Of a stretch of DNA of 8,354 nt, positions 1-5,657 are shown in pieces. The DNA comes from an uncultured Fibrobacterota bacterium (lineage in GTDB: Bacteria; Fibrobacterota; Chitinivibrionia; Chitinivibrionales; Chitinispirillaceae): positions 1 through 8,354 of the forward strand of contig CAISVC010000028.1 of the NCBI GenBank assembly GCA_903888815.1, written 5' to 3'. Each line of letters opens with the position of its first letter. Position 1 is the stretch's first letter. A program made the position numbers and the translations under genes. The notes below the pieces were generated by a model. The model was not told the origin of the DNA and made no database searches. It saw only the letters and a list, made by a program, of their open reading frames with translations.

Positions 1-2
1 CC

Positions 3-1781
3 CAGTACGACCACACAACGAAAGCAGTAGCGACCAATACCCTGCGGTATATTTTTGAAATCGACGATCATGACAACCCTTCAATTCTTATCAGAAACAC
101 CGACCACCGTTTGATGGTGTTTTATTCGAAGCACACTGTTGAACCCCGGCTGTATTATCGCGTTTCAACCAATCCCGAAGATATTTCCTCTTTTGGAAAT
201 GAACAGCAGGTAAGCGGCATCGCGGATAATGTTACCTATCCGAATCCCTACCAACTATCCGACGAAGGAAATAAAATCTATCTCTTCTGGAGAGGGATCG
301 GCTGGCAGCCGACTTTTTCAACAACCACGGACGGCGTAACATGGACGACCCCCCAGCAACTCGTACAGGGAACCGACAGACCCTATATCAAATACGAATC
401 GAATGGAACAGGAAAAATTCATTTTGCCTTTACCGATGGCCACCCGCGGGACAATCCCAGCAACCATATTTACTATGCCTATTACTACAATGGGGGCTTG
501 TACAAAGCGAACGGCACGTTCATTAAAACAATAGCAAGCGGCTATTTAAGTACCTCTGAAGCCGAAATGGTGTATAATGCCAGTCAGGGCAAAGGTTGGA
601 TCTGGGACATCGCCCTTGACAGCGTCGGCTACCCGGTCATTGTCTACGCTGTTTTTCCGACCGATACAAACCATCGCTACCGTTACGCACGATGGAACGG
701 CAGTTCATGGAATGATCACGAAGTTACGGCCGCCGGCAGATGGTTTCCTCAAACGCCTGCGGGAACTACAGAGCGGGAACCAAACTATTCAGGCGGGATA
801 GTACTGGACCATGGCAATCCGTCGATTATTTATCTCTCACGACCAGTCAATAACGTATTTGAAATCGAAAGGTGGGTTACTTCAGACGGAGGTACCAGCT
901 GGCCGACGAAAACAGCCATTACTTCAAATTCCCAGTGCCTCAATATACGTCCCTATGTTATAAGAAACCACAAGCAGGGAGATTTTGAACTGATGTGGGA
1001 CTGCGGAGACTACCGGCACTACGATAATTTTCATACGTCAATAAAAACCAATTATCAATTTGATACGCCTTTGAATACTATGAAATTAATTTTCGATATG
1101 GGTGATTCGGGGCTTCCGGCAAGCGGTTATACGAGGGTAAAAGCTGATACACGGTATTTCGCAGAAAGTTTCGGATGGACTGATACGTCGGGCAACCGCT
1201 CGGCCACGCGAACCGGAACAGCGCAGCCGAATTCCGATTTAGTGTTTAATTCAGTCGCAAGAACATTCAAGGTAACTGTACGCAATGGTACGTATGCCGT
1301 AACGGTGACAATGGGGGACCAATCCTACGCCCACGACAACATGTCGGTTACTGCAAACGGTGTGACGGTACTGTCTAACATCTCAAACGCCAGGGGCGCC
1401 TATTATACGAATTCTTTCAATGTCACGGTGAACGCAGATACGCTCGGCTTGCGATTTGCGGATAATGGGGGTTCAGACGTAAACTGGGTGCTTAATGCGA
1501 TTACAATTCAACCGGTTCCCACCTCAATACAGCTGGCCCCTTCGTCTGTAAATTCCAGCCGGCCGGCAATGACTTTCACTGGAATTGGAATAAAAAATGA
1601 AACCGGCATCAGATTTACGGTTCCGAAATATATTTCCAACAAATCCGTACCGGCTTCAGTGTACAATCTCAACGGCAAACTATTATGCAATACGGCAGCC
1701 GGAAACGGGGTCATTGACTTACGTAACAGGGGCGCCATTCCGTCCGGCCTCTATATTGTACAGGTTAAAACAACGCATTAA
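3..1781 (+). CDS. Secreted BNR_4 beta-propeller polysaccharide-active protein with galactose-binding module and C-terminal sorting-like tail (5' end missing)
   Basis: The frame is open from base 3, so the true start lies upstream; 592 residues are visible. The TTG/ATG pair at 111-116 falls inside the conserved fold and is not the start. The first part, to about base 1060, reads as a BNR_4 (PF15892-type) propeller: DDHDNPS near bases 63-83, then YYRVSTNPEDISS, NHIYYAYYYNGGLY, WDIALDSVGYPVIVYAVF, and YSGGIVLDH before a late TSDGGTSW Asp-box-like repeat. This family includes ulvan lyases of PL24/PL25 and other polysaccharide lyases or hydrolases, so extracellular polysaccharide cleavage is likely, but I cannot assign substrate or catalytic residues. 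Bases about 1080-1515 (FDMGDSG..ASGYTRV to DVNWVLNAITI) match the agarase/YXIM-esterase galactose-binding beta-sandwich. Bases about 1590-1781 (VYNLNGKLL, then SGLYIVQV near the end) resemble a Por/T9SS-type sorting domain. Domain calls are from remembered family patterns; the specific enzyme activity is uncertain. Confidence 0.85.
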   Translation, partial: QYDHTTKAVATNTLRYIFEIDDHDNPSILIRNTDHRLMVFYSKHTVEPRLYYRVSTNPEDISSFGNEQQVSGIADNVTYPNPYQLSDEGNKIYLFWRGIGWQPTFSTTTDGVTWTTPQQLVQGTDRPYIKYESNGTGKIHFAFTDGHPRDNPSNHIYYAYYYNGGLYKANGTFIKTIASGYLSTSEAEMVYNASQGKGWIWDIALDSVGYPVIVYAVFPTDTNHRYRYARWNGSSWNDHEVTAAGRWFPQTPAGTTEREPNYSGGIVLDHGNPSIIYLSRPVNNVFEIERWVTSDGGTSWPTKTAITSNSQCLNIRPYVIRNHKQGDFELMWDCGDYRHYDNFHTSIKTNYQFDTPLNTMKLIFDMGDSGLPASGYTRVKADTRYFAESFGWTDTSGNRSATRTGTAQPNSDLVFNSVARTFKVTVRNGTYAVTVTMGDQSYAHDNMSVTANGVTVLSNISNARGAYYTNSFNVTVNADTLGLRFADNGGSDVNWVLNAITIQPVPTSIQLAPSSVNSSRPAMTFTGIGIKNETGIRFTVPKYISNKSVPASVYNLNGKLLCNTAAGNGVIDLRNRGAIPSGLYIVQVKTTH

Positions 1782-1827
1782 TCTTGTTGTGGTATCGTGC
1801 ATGTTCACACTGTATTTTTATTCATTG

Positions 1828-2931
1828 ATGTCAACTATGGCCAAATGCATCGGTATATGCCTGCTTCTGTTTTGTTCTGTCACATTGGGGTATACAAACA
1901 TTACCCCTGCCGACCTGCACCAGCGTCTGATCAACCTGGACACGCTGATTATCCTTGATGTGCGGGAGTGGAGCGAATATTCCGCTAATCACATCGCCGA
2001 ACCCGCGGGCCAGCTGCCGTTTACCCCTGCCTGCATGCCGTGGAACAGCAGCATTCTCCAGGCGAATTACGGCAGACTGCCGGCCAACATTGATATCGTG
2101 GTTCATTGCCAAAGCGGCGGCCGCAGCGCTTCCGCCTCGACATTTCTCGAACAGAACGGTTTTAACCGCGTCTTCAACATGACCGGCGGATTCAATGCCT
2201 GGAATGCCGCGTTATACGAGAAACGGACCGGTAGGTTCGGCGACCACACCGGCGCATGGATAAACACCGCTTTTACAGCTCCTGTTGCCATTGCTCATGA
2301 TTCAGGATCGCTGCTCCTCTACCCTGCCGCTGTTTCAGGTCTTGACTCCGTGTACTGCGAGGTGCACTTTGCCTACGGCAGGCAGCCGGCCCCGCAGGAC
2401 GCGCCCGTTTCCGACGTTGCGGGGCTGTTCCGCCTCACAGCACTTGACAGATTCGGACTTTCCCTTTTTGCCGGCGACTCGCTCGTACTGCACGACACGG
2501 CTGGCGTCAATCTGGTGCCCCATCCGAAATCCGGCCCCGCACTCCCCCCCAGCCTCACACAAACAAACATCACCGCACTCGCAGGGCCGGGGAAATGGCA
2601 GACGTTGACTTCAGATTATCAGGCATCCACCTATACCTTCCACCGCAGCGAACCTGTGCTGCGGCGATGGTATAATGCGGCCGGATCCGCAGGCAACGGC
2701 ATCTCGTTCCGGCAGGGCTCCTCACCGCGCCCGATCGGCAGCAGCGATCTTCCTGCACTGCATTGCTATGACCTCCGCGGACGGCTCCTTACCCGCCATG
2801 GTGTTCCATCGCCGCATCGTTCATCGCAATACCTTTTTGCCTGCGGATATTATATTATTGACACCCCTCGTGAACGATTGTCCGGAATTACACTCGATCG
2901 CTCGCCATGTGTCATTCCATCGCACCGTTAA
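1828..2931 (+). CDS. Exported rhodanese-like domain protein with uncharacterised C-terminal region
   Basis: From 1828 this gives 367 residues. Residues about 4-22 (MAKCIGICLLLFCSVTLGYT) look like a signal peptide. Residues about 25-130 form one rhodanese domain: LIILDVREWSEY, then the active-site loop HCQSGGRSA with the catalytic-type cysteine at residue 94 (codon 2107-2109), then MTGGFNAWN. Rhodaneses carry a persulfide on this cysteine and transfer sulfur; the cysteine is intact, so activity is plausible. About 230 further residues match no family I recognise. They look beta-rich and include CYDLRGRLL and ACGYYII, reminiscent of a C-terminal sorting tail, though about 20 residues follow it. 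No start has a clear Shine-Dalgarno sequence: 1801, 1828 and 1837 are all in frame. I prefer 1828 or 1837 because they place the lysine just before the hydrophobic core. Starting 46 bases after the BNR_4 gene, it could be co-transcribed with it. Confidence 0.8.
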   Translation: MSTMAKCIGICLLLFCSVTLGYTNITPADLHQRLINLDTLIILDVREWSEYSANHIAEPAGQLPFTPACMPWNSSILQANYGRLPANIDIVVHCQSGGRSASASTFLEQNGFNRVFNMTGGFNAWNAALYEKRTGRFGDHTGAWINTAFTAPVAIAHDSGSLLLYPAAVSGLDSVYCEVHFAYGRQPAPQDAPVSDVAGLFRLTALDRFGLSLFAGDSLVLHDTAGVNLVPHPKSGPALPPSLTQTNITALAGPGKWQTLTSDYQASTYTFHRSEPVLRRWYNAAGSAGNGISFRQGSSPRPIGSSDLPALHCYDLRGRLLTRHGVPSPHRSSQYLFACGYYIIDTPRERLSGITLDRSPCVIPSHR

Positions 2932-3016
2932 ACGGCGTACCGGTGTCTCGTTTAAACATTTCATCGCGCACCATACCATTATTCCGGTCAATCTGCTGCA
3001 ATGAGAAAATTCGGTC

Positions 3017-3691
3017 ATGAAGCGCCCGCCGCCCGGGGCACGAATGCCTTCAATTGAATTCGTAACCAGATTCGCGCCGCTGCGTCCGTTAGAAGGCTGC
3101 AATTCTATTCTCGCGCACCAGGCAGAGGATCTCTTTGCCCTGTGGGAAGCGTGGGAATCGGAGGCCGGTACGGAATGTGCAACGCCGTTCTGGGCCATAG
3201 CCTGGCCGGCAGCAGTGGTGCTTGCACGCCATATCCTGAAGCAGAAGCATCTCGTCGCCGGTAAAATGGTACTCGATCTCGGGTGCGGCGGCGGCATAGT
3301 GGGCATTGCTGCGGCACACGCCGGCGCCAGCCGCGTCATCGCCAATGATATTGATCCTGCAGCGCTGGAAATCGCTCAGCGCAACTTTGCCGCGAATGAA
3401 GTCTCAATCGAAACCTGCCCGCTCAATCTGGTCGAGGAGCATGACTATCGGGGAGCGGACATTGTTTTTGTCGCCGATTTGTTTTACCACCGTACCGCAT
3501 CCGCCGCGCTCGTCGCCTATCTCCGTCAGGCGCGGAAAAACGGCATTACCGTGCTTATCGCGGACGGTAACCGCCCATTTACTCCTGCTACAGGGATCAC
3601 GGTTGTCATGCAGGAAACCGTTCCGGTCTCCATGGAAATCGAAGGCGTACCGCACCGCGTGGTGCGGCTTCTGGCGCTCGCAGAAGAATGA
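3017..3691 (+). CDS. SAM-dependent methyltransferase, ETF-beta lysine methyltransferase (METTL20/ETFBKMT)-like
   Basis: This 224-residue class I methyltransferase is probably cytoplasmic. The SAM-binding glycine loop VLDLGCGGG is at residues 85-93. The acidic residues of motif II are in NDIDP at 110-114, and a DLFY motif is at 154-157. Upstream of the SAM fold, TPFWAIAWPAAVVLARHIL (about 56-74) is the characteristic lead-in of METTL20-type enzymes and their bacterial homologues, which trimethylate lysines on the beta subunit of electron transfer flavoprotein. No ETF gene is in view, so the substrate is inferred from family resemblance only; ribosomal-protein (PrmA-like) or other lysine methyltransferases are alternatives. 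The start at 3017 has only a weak ribosome-binding region. ATG 3044 (residue 10) is a credible alternative and would lose only a proline-rich leader. It converges with the HAD gene, leaving 26 bases between the two stops. Confidence 0.83.
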   Translation: MKRPPPGARMPSIEFVTRFAPLRPLEGCNSILAHQAEDLFALWEAWESEAGTECATPFWAIAWPAAVVLARHILKQKHLVAGKMVLDLGCGGGIVGIAAAHAGASRVIANDIDPAALEIAQRNFAANEVSIETCPLNLVEEHDYRGADIVFVADLFYHRTASAALVAYLRQARKNGITVLIADGNRPFTPATGITVVMQETVPVSMEIEGVPHRVVRLLALAEE

Positions 3692-3717
3692 TATCGGAAC
3701 AAAATGGCGTTTTACGT

Positions 3718-4548
3718 TCAACGTTTAACGACAATCTTTTTTTTAATCATCCCCCACTCTTTCGCAACTCCGTCTTCGTTATTGGTCCAGGGTGAGACCC
3801 GTTTCGCGGCGCGTTTGACCTCGTCCGGCGCGTTGGCCATGGCGATGCCGAGGCCGGCTTTTTCCAGCATGGGGATGTCGTTGGCCGCGTCGCCGAACGC
3901 CGCGATCTCCGGCCAGGTAATGCCGCAGGCGGCGGCAAGCGCTTCGAGGCCGCTGCCCTTGTTTGCACGAGGATCGAGGAATTCAAGGTAATGGTCCCAC
4001 GTGCGGCAGATATACACCGAATCACCCCATAGATTCCTGAAATAATGCTCTTCTTTGTCAATAACCGGCGCCGGGCCCACGAAAATCACCTTGGAAGGCC
4101 TGCGGCCGCGGAACCTTTCAAGTGACGGTAGTAACTGATACCGGGAGCCGGTCTGTTGAAAATAGACGTCGATCCATGGCGCAGTCTGCTTATCCCGTAC
4201 TGCGTAAAGATTGCCGTCAATATAGTAATTAAGGGCAAATTCACGGCCCCTCCCATAATCGACAAGGTAATCGGCGACAGTGCCTGACAGCGGAGCATAG
4301 TGCACCCGCCGCGAGCCGTGACGCCTGCCCGTGTATACTTCCGCTCCGTTAAGAATCAGAATCGCCACATCATCAAGAGCTTCCGGGATATATTTCTGCA
4401 TGCTGCTGCCCAGCCGTCCGGTGGCGAAAGCGATGACGGCTCCTTGTGCCGCCATCTCACAAAGCGCCTGTTTGTTTGCCGGGGAAAGCCGCTTCGTATC
4501 GTCCAGGAGCGTGCCGTCAAGATCAAAGGCGAAAAGTTTGTAGTTCAT
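3718..4548 (-). CDS. Cof-type HAD-superfamily (IIB) phosphatase
   Basis: This complete 276-residue cytoplasmic hydrolase has all four HAD motifs. Motif I is FDLDGT, with nucleophile Asp9 and acid/base Asp11. Motif II is FATGR with Thr43. Motif III is Lys197 in NKGSGLEAL. Motif IV is GDAANDIPM at 219-227, with Asp220 and Asp224 for magnesium. The roughly 100-residue insert between motifs II and III is the C2B cap typical of the Cof/YidA/YbiV group, which dephosphorylates sugar phosphates and related small phosphate esters. The length is normal for the family (about 265-285). The start at 4548 fits because the DxDGT motif follows within ten residues, as usual. It is transcribed away from the DUF2007-like gene, with which it shares a 69-base divergent region, and it converges on the methyltransferase gene. 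The exact substrate cannot be predicted from sequence. Confidence 0.92.
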   Translation of the reverse strand: MNYKLFAFDLDGTLLDDTKRLSPANKQALCEMAAQGAVIAFATGRLGSSMQKYIPEALDDVAILILNGAEVYTGRRHGSRRVHYAPLSGTVADYLVDYGRGREFALNYYIDGNLYAVRDKQTAPWIDVYFQQTGSRYQLLPSLERFRGRRPSKVIFVGPAPVIDKEEHYFRNLWGDSVYICRTWDHYLEFLDPRANKGSGLEALAAACGITWPEIAAFGDAANDIPMLEKAGLGIAMANAPDEVKRAAKRVSPWTNNEDGVAKEWGMIKKKIVVKR

Positions 4549-4562
4549 GATAATGACGAAAA

Positions 4563-4568
4563 TATAAT
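4563..4568 (+). promoter_or_regulatory. Candidate -10 box for the DUF2007-like gene
   Basis: A perfect TATAAT lies about 50 bases upstream of the ATG at 4618. The best -35 candidate is TTGTAG at 4538-4543, with a long 19-base spacer that reaches into the start of the divergent phosphatase gene. The -10 is strong and the -35 weak. The predicted transcript would begin near 4575 and carry the Shine-Dalgarno sequence at 4605-4610. Confidence 0.5.
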
Positions 4569-4574
4569 TTCCTG

Positions 4575-4603
4575 ACTATAGAAGTCTTAACGGGAACCTG
4601 CAA
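4575..4603 (-). promoter_or_regulatory. Candidate divergent promoter for the HAD phosphatase
   Basis: On the minus strand, TATAGT (4580-4575) is a 5-of-6 match to the -10 consensus, with TTGCAG (4603-4598) at a 17-base spacing as a weak -35. Transcription would start near 4568, leaving a leader of about 20 bases before the start codon at 4548. No clear Shine-Dalgarno sequence is present in that leader, so this call is tentative. Confidence 0.3.
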
Positions 4604-4604
4604 A

Positions 4605-4610
4605 AAGGAG
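4605..4610 (+). promoter_or_regulatory. Shine-Dalgarno sequence of the DUF2007-like gene
   Basis: AAGGAG sits 7 bases before the ATG at 4618, which is near-ideal strength and spacing. It fixes that start codon and is the strongest ribosome-binding site in the window. Confidence 0.85.
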
Positions 4611-4617
4611 CAGTGCG

Positions 4618-5427
4618 ATGAGTGACCTCCGTACCGCGATAGGCGAATTTACCGACCAACAGCTGCTTACCGCATATTTCCGGGAAAAAGATGAATATAC
4701 TGCCGAGGCGCTTGCTGTTATGCGCGACGAGTTGTCGAAACGCGGATTAGACAAAGCAGAGCTCTCAGGGACATCTTCCGGCAGCAACTCCGAAGAGACA
4801 GCACCCATCAGCCTCAATAGTGAAGATTTCGCTCCGTTCGACCATTCGTTCTCACATACCGATCTGCTCCTTGCGTCCGCTGTTCTGCGGGACAATGAGG
4901 TCCCCTTCTTTGTCGATAATCCGACCTCTACGGACACAATTCCGATTGAAAACGAGATCGAAAAGCGTTACACCATTCATATCCATAAAACGTATATAGA
5001 CAAAGCCCATGAACTCCTCGGCGAACATTTTATATCGGCAGACAGCAAGTATCTGCTCAAATATACGGGAGCACGGGAACGGCTTCGGGCTTTCAACTTC
5101 CACGATATCCATCTTTCAGAGCAGGAAACTGCCGAAGAACTCGATGTCGCTTTTACCGCCGATGAAAAAAAGGTTATTACCCTGCTGGGCCGCCGCCTTC
5201 TCGGCGAAGCGGAGGCGGTTGAAAAAACGCAGGAAAGGATACTCTTTTACTATGACGCCATCGAACCGATTATCGAACGGCTGCAGGAGCCTGATCGCAC
5301 CTCGCTTTCGCGGAACGACCTCCTGGCCATACTTGAAATTTTGCAGATATATGCCGATGATCCGGCGCTGCCGCCGTCCATGGATGAAGCGATATCGCAG
5401 CTCTTATCGTTCTTTTTGAAAACGTAA
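4618..5427 (+). CDS. DUF2007-like (putative signal-transducing) protein with uncharacterised helical C-terminus
   Basis: This complete 269-residue protein has no signal peptide or membrane segment, so it is probably cytoplasmic. Residues about 10-45 (FTDQQLLTAYFREKDEYTAEAL, then RDELSKRGL) form the short helical N-terminal segment often seen ahead of DUF2007 domains. Residues 46-70 are a Ser/Glu-rich linker. Residues about 72-140 (DLLLASAVLRDNEVPFFVDN, then YTIHIHKTYIDKAHELL) fit the small alpha/beta DUF2007 fold, which also occurs in PII-like and ACT-like signalling proteins; its ligand is unknown. Residues 141-269 are highly charged and helical and match nothing I recognise. The start is fixed by a strong Shine-Dalgarno sequence. 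The gene is followed 70 bases later by the tiny bS22-like gene, which has its own promoter, so the two need not be an operon. The function is unknown. Confidence 0.82.
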   Translation: MSDLRTAIGEFTDQQLLTAYFREKDEYTAEALAVMRDELSKRGLDKAELSGTSSGSNSEETAPISLNSEDFAPFDHSFSHTDLLLASAVLRDNEVPFFVDNPTSTDTIPIENEIEKRYTIHIHKTYIDKAHELLGEHFISADSKYLLKYTGARERLRAFNFHDIHLSEQETAEELDVAFTADEKKVITLLGRRLLGEAEAVEKTQERILFYYDAIEPIIERLQEPDRTSLSRNDLLAILEILQIYADDPALPPSMDEAISQLLSFFLKT

Positions 5428-5433
5428 GCGGGC

Positions 5434-5462
5434 TTGACAGAACCGGCGGCGCAATCCATATT
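5434..5462 (+). promoter_or_regulatory. Sigma70-type promoter for the bS22-like gene
   Basis: A perfect -35 TTGACA (5434-5439) lies 17 bases before CATATT (5457-5462), a 4-of-6 match to the -10 box. Transcription would start near 5469, giving a leader of about 29 bases that carries the Shine-Dalgarno sequence. It begins 7 bases after the stop of the upstream gene, so the small gene can be transcribed alone. Confidence 0.55.
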
Positions 5463-5482
5463 CATCTGCGGGAACCCTTAAC

Positions 5483-5488
5483 AAAGGA
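5483..5488 (+). promoter_or_regulatory. Shine-Dalgarno sequence of the bS22-like gene
   Basis: AAAGGA is 9 bases upstream of the ATG at 5498. It supports translation of this 29-codon gene, which is short enough to be missed by ordinary gene finders. Confidence 0.7.
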
Positions 5489-5497
5489 TGTACTATC

Positions 5498-5587
5498 ATG
5501 TCAAGCGTTAAAAAGAAGCGGAAGGCCAAGATCAACCGCCATAAAAGAAAAAAACGGCGCCGCCTGAACCGACATAAGAAGAAATAA
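5498..5587 (+). CDS. Very small basic ribosomal-protein-like peptide, bS22/mS38 (AURKAIP1/COX24 C-terminal domain) family
   Basis: The gene encodes 29 residues, of which 18 are Lys or Arg and 3 are His; there is no acidic residue. It starts MSSVKKKRKAK and continues with repeated RHKRKK and NRHKKK clusters. The pattern S-V-x-K-K-R-x-K-(K/I)-x-x-H-K-x-R-K followed by a basic tail is that of the AURKAIP1/COX24 C-terminal domain. This is found in mitochondrial small-subunit protein mS38 and in the tiny bacterial small-subunit protein bS22 described from mycobacterial ribosomes, which binds rRNA near the decoding region. A structural ribosomal role is therefore inferred from family resemblance. 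The gene has a complete expression unit: a TTGACA promoter, an AAAGGA Shine-Dalgarno sequence 9 bases before ATG, and a strong hairpin terminator 38 bases after the stop. It lies between the DUF2007-like gene and recD2, both in the same orientation. A nucleic-acid-binding peptide of other function is the main alternative. Confidence 0.8.
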   Translation: MSSVKKKRKAKINRHKRKKRRRLNRHKKK

Positions 5588-5624
5588 GTGCCGCAGGTTG
5601 TGAAACGGCCCAAAAAACAGGAAC

Positions 5625-5652
5625 AGGGTGGCTGCAGGTGCCACCCTTTTTT
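5625..5652 (+). terminator. Intrinsic terminator after the bS22-like gene
   Basis: An 8-bp perfect stem (AGGGTGGC at 5625-5632 pairing with GCCACCCT at 5640-5647) encloses a 7-base loop and runs into six T residues (5647-5652). It ends only 5 bases before the first candidate recD2 start codon, so it also constrains how recD2 is transcribed. Confidence 0.88.
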
Positions 5653-5657
5653 ATTGA

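Noticed and set aside
1784..1818. Possible promoter before the rhodanese gene
   Set aside because: TTGTGG and TGTATT match the consensus poorly and the transcript would start almost at the start codon; co-transcription with the upstream gene is simpler.
1597..1827. Upstream extension of the rhodanese frame back to 1597
   Set aside because: It lies inside the coding end of the BNR_4 gene in another frame and would put about 77 residues before an obvious signal peptide.
2285..2608. 107-codon plus-strand ORF in another frame
   Set aside because: Overlaps the rhodanese C-terminal region completely; low-complexity Pro/Arg/Ser translation, no ribosome-binding site.
3001..3057. 18-codon ORF overlapping the methyltransferase start
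   Set aside because: No Shine-Dalgarno sequence and no recognisable peptide; most likely chance, though it could be a weak coupling leader.
2821..3345. 174-codon minus-strand ORF
   Set aside because: It lies antisense to the rhodanese 3' end and the methyltransferase, whose motifs are clear; its Ser/Thr/Ala/Pro-rich translation has no recognisable domain.
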